The notes: generated by a model not told the origin, from the sequence alone. 64,000 nucleotides of DNA from Lepeophtheirus salmonis (GCF_016086655.4 NC_052140.2:3286001-3350000), one strand, 5' to 3'; positions 1 to 10,689 are shown, counted from the stretch's first letter. A program made the numbers and translations.

Positions 1-1129
1 TAAGTATGAGGCTACTTTTGTTATTTTTAAAATGGGAAAAAATACCGTTCAAGCTAAGCATAGACTTGGGACTCTACTTCATAAAGGGAGTTAATAGAAA
101 AATTAAAATAATTATTTAAAAAAAAACAATTTTGAACGTACAAAAAACTGTGTTTTCTTAGTTAAGCCAGGGACTTTTCAGCCCATGTGTTAGGAAAAAA
201 AAAGGTGGAGGGATTTGGTATTACAGACTTAAAAACTGCTTCTTTCTCTTCTTAGGAGAATAATTTTCTTCTTTTCTTTAAAATCATATCCTGAATTTCA
301 ACAGAATTAGTTATTAATTTACAGGGTCCGCCATAACTCTGAAGCACTTAACCATTTATATTTATGGCATAAATATGAAGTATAAAATCATGAGATATTG
401 CACGAAGCAATTGGCACAAAATACTCCTTAAAATACTTTTATTCTACTCATAAACAACATTAGAGCAAGGCTATTACAAATTCGATAATCAAAAGTATTC
501 TGCAGTCACTTTTCGTGACAAAAAGGCTAATTTTATGCAAATGTAAGTATCACTAATTTAAAGAGAAAATAAATAGCCAAAGTCGGGGAGGAAATTGGGA
601 AGGTGGTGGTCCCAAATCAAAAAAAAAAAAAACACTTGGGGGAAAATATGTTTACTATTCGGACGATTTAAAAAAAAATTACCATTATCAAAAATGGCAG
701 ACTCTACTATTTTTAAAGTGAAGGTATATGCAGAACATGCCAGTGAAGGGCAGTTGGTCACCCGTTCAATGGGCATTTACAACTTTAAGAGCCTCCATTG
801 TTTCAAGGGATTTCTTATAATCATCATTACTTGCCCACAATTTTGCATCTACTTTTTTAAAAACTCTTCTACGAGTTTCAGTCTCTCATTGATTTTTTTC
901 CCCTATTTTGTAACAAAATCTACTTAATTTTTATGAATAATTTTTATGCCGTTGAATTTTGGTTTAATTTTTCCTTATTTTTCATTCCCAATATTTTTTT
1001 TGGGGTTGCCAAACTCACTCGTCAGGCAAATAGAGCCAAACCAGCAAGCTCTTCAGATAAATAAAATAAACGGTTTGACAAATTTTGAAATACCGTTTTT
1101 GAAATTAGAATATTGATTTTGGAATAATT
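1..1129. other. AT-rich stretch, no gene seen
   Basis: No convincing coding region. The overlapping open frames near 558-927 are crossed by A-runs and look like chance frames. At 324 a sequence beginning CAGGGTCCGCCATAACT follows a TA and resembles the outer end of a mariner-type element, but no matching inverted end was found, so it is not called. Confidence 0.4.
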
Positions 1130-2190
1130 ATATATGGTGATTTCATCAAATTCAAATCATTCAATTGAGTATCTGAGGCTGTAGGAGCAGAGCTCCATGC
1201 TTCCAAATATATTCGTGCAATTAAGGAATAAATATCCCATAATCTTACTTCCCCTTTAGAAGTTAATTTAAATTGTGAATTAAATAACCAAATTTAATTC
1301 ACAATTTCAATACCTTAGACAACCAACGAGCGTGGTATATTGGAGTGGGATAGATAAATTTGATTCCACGTTTGGGAGTACCTCTAATAAATATTATTGC
1401 TAGTTCCCAAATCTATTTATAATCATCTCTTGGAAGACTCCGTTGAAGATGATCCTTGGCAAAATAAATAATTTGTTGTCGTATATCTTCAGTTTGACTT
1501 GCTATTTCACTTTTTTCAGTTACAGCCTCGTAATAATTATTGACTATCATTTGCCACATTTTTTGAATTATTTTGAAGAGTAGAACCTCAGGAAAACTGC
1601 AATGCAATCCCATACATGCTTAAAAAACTGAGCTAATGATTAATTCCATAATGTGATGCCTTCATGCAAACTCTAATATATTTTTATGAAGCATTTTCTG
1701 AGGTAGTTGTATCAAAACACATAGGTTTAATATTGTCTGCTATTCCCATATGTTGAACGGCTTTAAAAAATGCAGTAGCTGGCATTTTATCCGTACCAGA
1801 TGGAAGCTTGGAAACACAAAGTTATTTGGAAATGCCTCTTCTAGAAGTTATCATTAGGAGACGATCGGCCATATCTTTTCCGATTAGATTGGATATCATT
1901 TTAACATCCGAATGGATTACTAGAGGAATGTTACATGGAATTTTTTCTTAATATTTTATATTCAATTATCTTACTACGAATAGTACTTTGGTTAATATTT
2001 TTCGCCAATACTCTCGATTGATTCTGCCAATATAAGATAACTTTTTGAGCAAACACTTTTGTGCCATACAGAGCTGATGCAACTTCTGGAGTTATTAAAG
2101 TTTTTCATCTTCTTTTAAAATTTGATAAAGTAGAGCCTAGTTCTTCTCCCTCCTTACACTTGTCGCTGTCTTCCGAATTAAAATAAATTA
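1130..2190 (-). pseudogene. decayed copy of a repetitive transposon-like gene family
   Basis: Conceptual minus-strand translation in shifting frames gives pieces that I recognise from a family multiplied in arthropod and cnidarian genomes. Around 1900-1700 it reads like PLVIH-D-K, DRL, SKLPSGTDK and MCFDTT; around 1613-1413 there is an open piece of 66 residues ending near DDYK; around 1350-1150 it reads GTPKRGIKF, HARWLSK, then FNSQFKLTSKGE and LEAWSSAP. The order of these blocks matches what I remember of the family, which is of unknown function and probably a DNA-transposon product. Stops and frameshifts occur throughout, so this is a dead copy. The exact ends are uncertain and the family assignment is from memory. 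Confidence 0.55.
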
Positions 2191-2453
2191 TCTTTATTGT
2201 ATAAAAAAAGGTCAATTATTTTGCTTCTTTTCTTGATGAACTTGTTCTTTTCTATAGATTTTTCTGTTTTCCTCAGCAAAAAAGATTGTATTATTTGTTA
2301 CTAAATATTCTGCAACTATTACAGGGAGCGGGGATCAAATTGTTGCCTACTTTAAACCTTGATAACTTGAAGACGACATTATCAAATAAAAAACCAGTTA
2401 CCAAATAGGAAAGCTATTCTCGTCAGCTGACGATACGTAGTTGAGTTAGCATC

Positions 2454-3088
2454 ATGCCGTCATCATATGAGGAGATAAAGAGCTATAAGTGGAACGAGGA
2501 GCTTTTGAGGTCCGCCGTAGTCATGGCATTGGTTAATAATGGAGGTGAAATCTCCAATTCAACGATTGCTTCAACCTTAAGAGGGAATTTACGGACTGTT
2601 CAGCGTATCCGTAAGAAGCTAGAGGACATCTGGGATGTTGATGCTACCATAAAGAGGGCACCCAAGAGGAGGGCGCCGACAGGAAGGTCAGGGACACCGA
2701 CTTTGTCGACAAGGTGAAGAAGATGGTTGAAGATGACCCTACCAGGTCCATGAAGGCCGGAAACAGGCCCTGTGTGGGGCAACAGGACTCAGCACCCTGC
2801 CATGTGTCCAAAATCTCCATGCAGTGGTTAACCGAGAACTGTTATGACGTCGTAACCAAGGATTTGTGGCCTCCTAACTCTCCCGACCTGAATCCTTTGG
2901 ACTATTTTGTCTGGGGCTATGTCTCTCGACATAGCCCCAGACATCCCCATAGCACCAAGGCCAGCCTGATGGACTCCATCAAGGAGGTATTCGGCAACAT
3001 GGACAATGAGATGGTCAGAAGAGCCTGCGGCCGGTTCAGAGGCCGTATTGAGGCCGTTATTGATGCCAACGGTGATTATATCGAATGA
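2454..3088 (+). pseudogene. mariner-family (DD37D) transposase, frameshifted and deleted
   Basis: The start at 2454 (ATGCCGTCATCA) opens an N-terminal helix-turn-helix domain: NNGGEISNSTIAS, then LRTVQRIRKKLED. The frame shifts near 2690; the continuation (FVDKVKKMVEDDPTRSMKA) runs in the second frame to the stop at 3088. Directly after MKA the sequence jumps to GNRPCVGQQDSAPC, so roughly the central third, which should hold the first catalytic aspartate, is missing. The second Asp (QQDSAPC) and the third Asp (PDLNPLDYFVW) remain, with 37 residues between them, giving the DD37D signature. The stop lies about 120 bp from the right TIR, as usual. Not functional by itself; a nonautonomous derivative. 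Confidence 0.88.
2909..2942. repeat. 15-bp perfect inverted repeat inside the transposase
   Basis: Arms 2909-2923 (GTCTGGGGCTATGTC) and 2928-2942 pair perfectly around a 4-base TCTC loop. It sits just after the third catalytic Asp, and the frame stays open through it, so residues after FVWGYV are replaced by an inverted copy of the preceding codons (SRHSPRHPHS). Confidence 0.9.
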
Positions 3089-3213
3089 ATGGCTACTCTA
3101 TACCTATATGCTCGTCATAGTTTTAATTTTCAATAAAAAAGTTAAAAGATGTATATTTTGTGTTTTTTTTGTAGAAAAATATTTTGGCGCCAATTTGATC
3201 CCCGCTCCCTGTA

Positions 3214-4946
3214 TAACTAAATATAAAATGAGTATCTTTTCATGCCAAACGGGTTGAAATTGTAAACAAAGGGCACTTTGATATTTATGACACATTTGAA
3301 GGACGGATAAGTGAGACTAATTTAACATCCCAAATTAAGCACCACTACAATAATAAAAAATTATATATGTGTTAGTTTTCTCTTTAACTATTTTGCATAA
3401 TAATTCATATTATAAATATTTATTTCTCAGAATAGCATTAATATATCTTAGAGTAAATTACATCATCTTTAAAAAATTATGAACATAAAAGCTGTATTAT
3501 AAATTTTCTTCACGATAATTGAGGAAAAAGTTACTTTTTTTATTTGCAAAAATGTGCAATTTTCAAAACTTTGAAGCCGTTGAAGTACCTCTAAATATTT
3601 TTAAATTGCCAATTATATTTTTTATTGATAGAAATGGATTTTGACCTGGCGATCCGAACATTTCAACAAAATAAAAATAAGAAACCCCCTAATGTAAATA
3701 CAAGTTAAATTCGGACCTTATTACCTCTTCTGTCGAATTTATGTTTTCGCCTCAGTTTGTTAGTTTTTTAGTAAGGAGGATTATGGAAAAGGTTACTGCT
3801 CAATTTTGGTAAAGCTTTGTAGGGAAGTTAACATCATGTTAACAGTAAATTAAACTTTTAGCGGTAAAGATCTTTTGTTTGTCTGTTTATAATCAAGATG
3901 ATTGAAAAAAGTTATAGACGGATTTTGGCACTGCTTTGAAGAAAGATTTTAAATGTTAACAGTCAAAGGGTCATTAATTGTGAGAGGTGAATGTCCTTTT
4001 TTTGTCTGTTAAAATTACAGATCGATCTTGGTAAGACATTGTACAAAGATTATAAAAATACCTATGCTAACAGTTTGACCATAACTTTTGAACAAATTGA
4101 TATACATCACTCAAATAAATGTTAATTTTTGGGGGAAAGGATTTCAGGGGGAGATTTGCGCTCTACTGAGTCCCCATTCTAGTTTATTTCTCTTTTTGTT
4201 GGAAATGTAAAGGAAATTGATATGTGGTCCTTTGCAAGGATAAGTTTTCCTATTCCTAGTGTTGAAACATCAAAAACTAAGTTACTTTAAAGACTTATAA
4301 TTTTCAAACCAGGTCCAGTTTTTTAAAATATAATTTCAATAATTTATCTAGTTTCTTTTTTATGATTCATTCCAACACTACTCGTTAATGAGGAAATCAA
4401 GTGGATTGAGTGTTTACCAATATTATTCTGCAAATTATTGACCTATAATTGTATGTATAAATTTATTATTTCAAATGTATGTATATTCTTCAAAGTCAAT
4501 TTGGTCGTTTTTCTTTAGACAGCTTCAACTTTTCAAAGTAATAGTTGCGATTTGAAAAATTAGAATCGTTAGTCTCATTTTCAGTTTATGAGTCAGAAAA
4601 ACGAGATATGCGCGTAATACACAGTACTAAAACAGTTTATTTATTTACTTACGACATGTTTAGGACAAAATACTCATAATATGAGGCAAATTCGAGCTAT
4701 ATTGTTAATAGATATACTTCTAATCTACAATATTGATTTTTTTTATTCAAATACTCATCAGTTATCTATACATATTAATTTTTTTCTCAAACTCTTATAA
4801 TTATTTTTTTCATTCTTGAGGAGAGAACACCACGTCATATGAATTGATATGAGAATTGAGTAGCTACGAGTAAGTATACTCATGAAAACTACAGAGTAAC
4901 ACTACGAATTTCTTAGGGAGTTTTCTTCTTTATTATGGTAGCAAAA
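3214..4946. other. AT-rich stretch, no gene seen
   Basis: No coding region or clear transposon end recognised. Short poly-T and poly-A runs only. Confidence 0.4.
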
Positions 4947-5063
4947 TTAGTCTTGTAGGTCCACACCAGCCATAACCTCTTCAGGGCAACCAAAATTTAC
5001 CTCTATTGGTAGATGTTTGATATTTTTCTCATCAGGAAACGGTCATTCAGGTGTAGGTAGGAG
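4947..5063 (-). pseudogene. coding-like fragment with a splice-acceptor-like start
   Basis: On the minus strand a TTCTTTACAG acceptor-like motif precedes an almost open reading of 38 codons ending at a TAA (4947-4949). It reads LLPTPE, one TGA, then PFPDEKNIKHLPIEVNFG and CPEEVMAGVDLQD. The composition looks protein-like, but I do not recognise the family. The dispersed repeat at 5076-5259 begins just upstream, so this may be the end of a repeated element rather than a host gene. Confidence 0.3.
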
Positions 5064-5075
5064 CTGTAAAGAATA

Positions 5076-5259
5076 AGAGCATCCATAAAGATTTTCCCCC
5101 CGTTATTTATGCTTATATAACAACATACTATTATCATGAAGGATATACACAATTGCTAATTATAATGCTACACCCAATGTAACTACCCCCGTTGTTGTGA
5201 CCATTTAAGCAGTTGTTTTTGCCTTTTATGAGTTTTCTGAAGACCATTTCTTGGAGCCT
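5076..5259. repeat. dispersed repeat family A, copy 1
   Basis: About 184 bp closely matching 56041-56225, from AGAGCATC through CTACCCCCGTTGTTGTGACC to TTTCTTGGAGCC. A 55-bp part of it recurs at 5398-5452. Confidence 0.85.
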
Positions 5260-5397
5260 ATCAACCATAGCTAAGCCTTAAGTGATAAAAAAGTAACATT
5301 TATTGACTATGTAATATTGGAAAACCTAATTATCATACCCAAGTCTTTAAGTGAAGAAACTAGTGTCAGACAAACTAGTTGCGAACCATCCAAAGCT

Positions 5398-5452
5398 ACT
5401 ACCCCCGTTGTTGTGACCATTTAAGCAGTTGTTTTTGCTATTTAATGAGTTG
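5398..5452. repeat. dispersed repeat family A, short local copy
   Basis: Repeats ACTACCCCCGTTGTTGTGAC and the following 35 bases of the copy starting at 5182, about 215 bp away in direct orientation. It may reflect a local duplication. Confidence 0.85.
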
Positions 5453-5533
5453 TTTATCATAATTCTTGATATGTTTAGCTAAAATAGAATCATATTTTAG
5501 GGTTAGATTTAAAAAAAAATTGAATACTTACTG

Positions 5534-5749
5534 TTAGATAGTACAAAATTCAGAGTTCCATTTCGAAATTAGTAAATATTTTATACTTTTTATTGATAAC
5601 TTGATCGTCATTTGGTGTGGATGACTCAATACATTTTTGTATGTATTTCTATAAATGACATCAGTACCAACATCCTCCATTAATTTAATGATGGTTCCTC
5701 GGGAAGGGATAGGTTTACCCGTGTATTTCTCCATAAATTTTTTGAACAT
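5534..5749 (-). pseudogene. helix-turn-helix fragment of a transposase-like protein
   Basis: The 71-codon minus-strand frame opens with FKKFMEKYTGKPIPSRGTI, which matches the usual beginning of the HTH domain common to transposon-encoded proteins (a charged helix, then KP-PSR-TI and a second helix, IKLMEDVGTDV). The latter half (from about residue 45) loses similarity. There is no catalytic domain nearby in the same frame. It is most simply an N-terminal scrap of a mariner-like or related transposase. Confidence 0.45.
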
Positions 5750-6236
5750 AGATGATTAGCAATGGATAAGGTTATATTACATGTAATAAGCATCATTGTG
5801 AGATCAGAGTAAAAGTTTGACTTGATTTTTTAGATGAATATCCATGCTCTTGATATGAGATGAGGATAATGAGTGGCGTGTAATTCTAGACAGGGGAATA
5901 AAGGCACATTTATATCAACAAATCCGACAAACCATCTATTTCTCATCCGGTATGTATTTTCCAAATTCCTGGGCCTCCATTTTCATAAATCCAGACAGAA
6001 GGCGACGTTATTTTAGGCATTTTATTCAGTTCTCTATCGACTATCAGCATCTAATATTATTATATTAATATTGAATAATAAAGGCGGTAATGATAACGTT
6101 CTTGATTGATAGAAGAAGATGTATATTATTTAATCAATGACGCCATAAGTATTTCTTCTCTTCTCCTCGCACGCTTTTCTATTCTTACCAAAATTATCAC
6201 CCTTACTTATTTAATATGGCCACTATTAAACTACAA
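5750..6236. other. AT-rich stretch flanking the P-like element
   Basis: No gene recognised. The last bases, AACTACAA (6229-6236), are the possible left target-site copy of the element that follows. Confidence 0.4.
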
Positions 6237-6269
6237 CATTGAAATCTAGAATAACTGGAACGCTCACGC
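6237..6269 (+). repeat. left terminal inverted repeat of the P-like element
   Basis: Reads CATTGAAATCTAGAATAACT then GGAACGCTCACGC. The inverted partner is at 9843-9875. Confidence 0.75.
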
Positions 6270-6299
6270 ATTGAAAAAAAAGAAAAGAAAATTTCTGTT

Positions 6300-6785
6300 A
6301 TGAGGCCATTGTTTTCCCTCGTGTTTTCATATTCAACAGCGTATTTAGTACTTACTTATGAACTCTTTAAAATCGGATTTGACGTCGTAGCAATCTCCAT
6401 AGATAATGCAAGTCCAAATCGAAAATGTTTCTTGGCAATGTGTGGAGGATCCTGGAAGGCTATTGTCCCAAATCTTGCAAGGCCAGAACAGGAACTATTC
6501 CTCCTTTTTGATAGCACACATAACTGAAAAAATATTTATAATTGTTTTTTAAGAAAAAAATTTTTAATGTGCCCTAACTTTATGGATGTTCAATTGTCAA
6601 AACCGAATTTACAGCATATGATTGATATTTTTTAAATAGAGAAGGACAAGACTATTAAAATTGCTTCTAAGCTCACGACAAAATCTTTGTATCCCACTTC
6701 TATTGAAAAAAAACAATGTACTTTTAGCAGATAATATTTTTCATGAAAGCAAAATTGCGGCCCTAAATTATACTGGTCAACAAAA
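6300..6785 (+). pseudogene. P-element/THAP9-like transposase, catalytic-core fragment
   Basis: The frame from 6300 holds LFKIGFDVVAISIDNASPNR followed by KCFLAM, then LFLLFDSTHN, the conserved DNAS-NRK and FD-H blocks of P-type transposases. An in-frame TGA at 6525-6527 interrupts the family's H-N-IKNIYNNFL block; the same frame continues as KNIYNCFLRKKFL-CPNF. After a second interruption the sequence reads KTIKIASKLTTKSLYPTSIE, and after a frameshift LADNIFHESKIAAL, which corresponds to the family's A-LT-K-L-P-SIE...F-EST--AL region. The N-terminal THAP zinc finger is absent. The C-terminal part of the same protein is about 2.3 kb downstream at 9133-9504. Confidence 0.75.
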
Positions 6786-7224
6786 AATGTTTTCTTGTGT
6801 GAACTTTGACAATGGATTCTTATAGAATTTAGGCTGTTGATTCCGAATATATGCTTAGATTTGCCACATCACATCAAGTTTTTGAGATATCTGATATTTA
6901 ATATTTGTGGATGTTTACATGAAAAAAACCTATAATGATACCAAGTGTTCTTGTTATGTATGTATCTTTCTCTCTCTTTGACTCGAGTACTTAACGTGTC
7001 TTAATATATATCTATCTCCATATGTGCCAGCTCTTCCTTTAGCAATCAATATATCCTTTATTTAATCCAATCTATACCATTAAAACTCTCATTGGATATT
7101 ATTTCTTGTGTTGCTCTCATTTGAATTTAGTAAACGTTGGAGATTTTATATTAAATATTTTTTAAATCACCATCATAGCTGTTTACGAAATCCAAACACA
7201 TCTGTATAAGTGTATAAGCTAGCC

Positions 7225-8893
7225 ATGTCTACATCCTCATGGAGAAGAAAGTGCTGTAGTGACCCAGATATATTCTACTAAATCTGTGGATGCTTCACTT
7301 TATCACCTCAAAGTCGGAATATAACTCACTTTGTTGAGAGTGTGTACCTTGCTTATTTTAAAGTACCGTTTGGAGACCAAAACAAAAAATGGGCACCTCA
7401 TATAGTATGCACGACTTGCCTCGAAACTCTGAGATCCTGGTCTCAAGGAAAAAATGATAAGCTCAAATTTGGTGTGCCAATGATTTGGAGAGAACCAACA
7501 AACCATCTAGATGATTGCTACTTCTGCCTTGTAAATGTTGAAGGATTCAATAAAAAGAACAAACGATACATTACATACTCTAGCATCTCCTCTGCAATAC
7601 GGTCAGTTCCTCATTCGGACGAAATAACTGTACCTGTTTTCACCAAGTTAGCAGACATGGATGATGAAGATGAAGAAGGTACAAATTCAAGTTACACACC
7701 ATCGGGCTCATTGTTTGGTCAACCTTTTCTGTATAGTCAACCTGAATTGAATGACCTGATTCGAGATTTGAATTTACCTAAACAATCTGCTGAGTTGTTG
7801 GCTTCCAGACTGCAAAAGCGAAACATGCTTGCTCAGGGCACAAGTGTCACATTTTATCGTAACAGAGATGCAGAAGTGAGGAAGTTCTTTGATTCTGACA
7901 ATCACTTTGTATACTGCAGTGACATTGAAGTGCTTCTTGTGGCTATGGGATTATCTGCGTAACATTCAAGTGAGTGGAAACTCTTTATTGATAGCTCAAA
8001 AAGAAGTTTAAAGTGTGTTTTACTTCACAATGGTAACATATATGGATGTATCCCTATTAGACATTCAGTCTCTATGAAGGAGGAGTATGGAAACATCAAA
8101 ATAGTACTTAAACGATTTAAATATCTCGATCACCAGTGGTTAATCTGTGTGGATTTAAAAATGGTGAACTTCCTTTTGGGTCAACAAGGAGGTTACACAA
8201 AATACAATTGTTTCCCTTGCTACTGGGACAGTAGAGCTGACAAGGTCACTGGGTTAGAATGGAATGACCATCAAGGCATACGTTGCTACCTGGAGAGAAG
8301 AATGTCATTAATGAACCACTTGTGGATCGAAAAAAACATCCTCCTTCCACTATTGCACATCAAACTCGGTATTATGAAGCAGTTTGTAAAAGCTCTTGAT
8401 CACAATGGTGATTGTTTTCAATACATATGTTCAACCTTTCCGAGTCATAGTGATGCGAAAAAAAAAGGCAGGGATATTTGACGGACCCCAGAGCAGAACA
8501 TTACTCAGGGACATACATTTCATTAAGAGGATGACCGCTGTCGAATCTCGAGCGTGGACTGCATTTATTAATGTGGTGCAGGGTTTTCTTGGGAACAAGA
8601 AAAACGACAATTAGCAAGAGATTGTAAGTCTACGAGAGCTCGGTTGCTTAATGAGCATCAAACTGCACTACTTACACGGTCACCTGGACACGTTTCCAGA
8701 CAACCTTGGAGATGTTAGCAACAAACAAGGTGAGAGGTTCGACCAAGACATTAAAGTCATGCAAGACAGATATCAAGGTCGTTGGGACTCGCATATGATG
8801 GCTGATTACTGCTGGAGTTTGATGAGAGATCATTCAGATGTTCTACATAAGAGGCCGTCATCAAAAAGGAAGTTTACTCCAAAAATGAACTAA
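7225..8893 (+). pseudogene. repetitive arthropod gene of unknown function, broken
   Basis: Reading from the ATG at 7225, one protein of about 555 residues can be followed. Near the N-terminus there is a paired-cysteine pattern: CGC, then HIVCTTCLETLRSWSQG, FGVPMIWREP and DDCYFC, suggesting zinc binding. Later come EWKLFIDSSKRSLKCVLLHN, LLGQQGGYTKYNCFPCYWDS, LPLLHIKLGIMKQFVKALD, and near the end GERFDQDIKVMQDRYQGRW. I recall this block order from a family present in many copies in arthropods and Hydra, with no known role; a mobile-element origin is likely. Lesions: TAA at 7279-7281, TAA at 7960-7962, a one-base shift in the A-run near 8458-8466, and TAG at 8612-8614. Two of the stops fall where a tyrosine codon is expected. 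It sits inside the P-like element. Confidence 0.75.
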
Positions 8894-9132
8894 TATGTTT
8901 GTCTACAAAAAAAAATACACTGTTCCTGCATCTACTAGTTTGATACCGTCAATTGACTGATGGAAACTATTTTGTATCCGTGCGCCAAGTACTGGAGGCT
9001 GAAAAAAAAAATAAGGATTTCATCTGTTGTAAAATTTGATGGTCTTTATCTGAGTGGCATAAAAAATATACACTCTGACTCTGATAAAAACAAGATTTAG
9101 ACCAAGAAGAAAAGATTTGTATTTATAAAATT

Positions 9133-9504
9133 TTGTCGACTTTACAATCCACAGAGTTTAGTTTTGAATTAAAGGATGACGGAAAATCGATTTTATTCTT
9201 TGTTTCAGCCTATATAGCCAAATCTCAATCCTTAAAGTTAAAATGTAATTTATGCAAAGCCAAACTTGTGTTCTCAAAAAGTTTTCCTCAAGTTAGTTTG
9301 GACAAATCAATTGAGGAGTGTTTGAAAAGCAAGCTCCTAGATCAAATTAATAGAGGAGGACTGGTCACTCCAAGCGATGACTTTTTTTTTACTATCAATC
9401 AAATTTATTGTTTATATAACTTTAATATTTCAAGTGAAAATGCAAAATCGATTTTTTCTCAATGTAACAATTTAAGAAAAGTATTTACAAATATATGTTG
9501 TTGA
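9133..9504 (+). pseudogene. P-element-like transposase, C-terminal domain
   Basis: An open frame of 123 codons contains CNLC at about residue 38 and, downstream, LLDQINRGGLVTPSDD, the RGGL--PS motif typical of the C-terminal domain of P-type transposases, with the usual cysteine pair before it. It ends at TGA 9502-9504, about 340 bp before the right TIR. There is no start codon of its own: the ORF is a severed tail of the protein whose core lies at 6300-6785, interrupted by the gene at 7225-8893. Confidence 0.7.
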
Positions 9505-9842
9505 TATAATAGATGACTAACTAATTATAATTAATCAAAATTGTTCTAATTGTCAGATTTTTTAAGTTTTAAATATTATGACCAAGAATTTCTCAGAAAA
9601 ATAAATGATAAAATTAATTTGCAAAGGTTGCACGGCAATGTAAAATCTTGTAAACTGAATAAAAAAATTGTTAAACTTACTTCCCAATAATATATATTAG
9701 AGTGTGCCTTGTTGATATATTATGATACTTGTAAATAATTCCTTAATTTATTTAAAATAATAAATAATAGTTGTTAAAATTTTACCACCTCTAATTTTTT
9801 TAAATTGAATTTTGTTCCTTTTTCATGCCAGAATCAATAAAA

Positions 9843-9875
9843 AGGCGTGAGCGTTCCATGTTCTAGATTTTCATG
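9843..9875 (-). repeat. right terminal inverted repeat of the P-like element
   Basis: On the minus strand it reads CATGAAAATCTAGAACATGG followed by AACGCTCACGC, pairing with 6237-6269 with a few small gaps. Confidence 0.75.
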
Positions 9876-10053
9876 ACTAACACGTATACTTTGTCGCAAA
9901 TACACATATATATGTATTGTCCCTTTTTAAAGTTTAAGTTAAATGCTTATTTATGCTTTAGTCGTTTATACCATTGATTTTTGTAGGATCTCAGCTTTAA
10001 AATAATCTGTTACAATTAGAGTAAAAATGTAGATTTATACAAATCAAAGACAG

Positions 10054-10160
10054 TTGATAGATGATTTGTTCGTAGCGCAACGATTTCTAGATCGTCCAGC
10101 TCATCAAAAAATTATGAAAGATGATGAGGAGTATGATGAGCTTATCAGCCATTCAAAAAG
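10054..10160 (+). CDS. candidate coding exon, product unknown
   Basis: After an AGACAG acceptor-like site, 107 bases are open and read LIDDLFVAQRFLDRPAHQKI and then MKDDEEYDELISHSK, ending at AAAAG followed by GTAGTA, a plausible donor. The composition is protein-like (acidic, with a DDEEYDE run), unlike the random frames around it. No family is recognised, and no partner exon with a matching phase has been found, so this could be a host exon or a relic. Confidence 0.33.
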
Positions 10161-10485
10161 GTAGTACATTTCCTACAGTTGTCTAGGTACCATCAATTCA
10201 TTGATCTCCACGAGAAAAATGGGGGGAAATAAGTAATTTTTGATGTCAAAAATTTAACACAGGCTCAAGGAATTTGGTTTAAAGTCATATCCACGGTTCT
10301 CGAGTTAAACGCTGACAAAAACTGTTATACATAAACTAGCCAAACGATTTTTTTTCTCTCTAATGCTTCTAACCGTTCGTTCAGGCATTTTCAGGATTGA
10401 AAGAATATCCGTGTTGTTAAAAGTTGGATAATCACTAAGCATATATTGAATTTTTTTAAATACAAGCACCTAAAAGTCCGAATTA

Positions 10486-10689
10486 ACGACCATCGTTGGA
10501 GAAATTTGCTAACACGTAGTGTTCTTTCTCCATTTCGCCTTCCAAAATTGTTGGAATGGGTTTCTTGTTGCATCTAAGAATAAATTATCACCTGACCTTC
10601 GCTGATTATGGCCTCCACCTTAAAAACCCTTTGAAGGTCGGATTAGTGGCCACTACCCAATCAGTTTTTGAGGTCGTGATCCGTAGATT
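10486..10689. repeat. dispersed repeat family C, copy 1
   Basis: About 205 bp similar to 59165-59358, from CGACCAT-GT--GAGAAATTT to CACTACCCAATCAGTTTTTG and GAGGTCGTGAT-CGTAGATT. On the minus strand it reads TTSKTDWVVATNPTF and EGEMEKEHYVLANFSNDGR, so it is probably part of a transposon gene whose identity I cannot name. Confidence 0.8.

Larger units (their letters stand above)
2322..3211 (+). mobile_element. internally deleted DD37D mariner-family transposon
   Basis: The element is bounded by perfect inverted repeats of 21 bp that begin CAGGGAGCGGGGATCAA, at 2322-2342 and, inverted, 3191-3211. Both ends are flanked by TA (2320-2321 and 3212-3213), the target-site duplication expected of the Tc1/mariner superfamily. 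At 890 bp it is shorter than the usual 1.2-1.4 kb for a full element, which agrees with the deletion inside the transposase. Sharp ends and well-preserved TIRs suggest a fairly recent insertion that was probably mobilised in trans. Confidence 0.9.
6237..9875 (+). mobile_element. P-element-like transposon carrying a second gene
   Basis: Imperfect inverted ends of about 32 bp at 6237-6269 and 9843-9875 share TCTAGAA and a perfect 14-bp core TGGAACGCTCACGC. Inside, 6300-6785 and 9133-9504 read as the middle and C-terminal parts of one P/THAP9-type transposase. Between them lies an unrelated repetitive gene (7225-8893). The 8-bp flanks (AACTACAA and, at 9876, ACTAACAC) are similar only if shifted, so the target duplication is unproven. 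The N-terminal THAP DNA-binding domain is missing: only about 30 bp separate the left TIR from the first transposase codons. The element is therefore defective. Confidence 0.7.

Noticed and set aside
324..350. Mariner-like end CAGGGTCCGCCATAACT
   Set aside because: No inverted partner found in the window, so no element can be defined.
558..927. Overlapping open frames on both strands
   Set aside because: They run through A/T homopolymers and have no recognisable motif; most likely chance frames.
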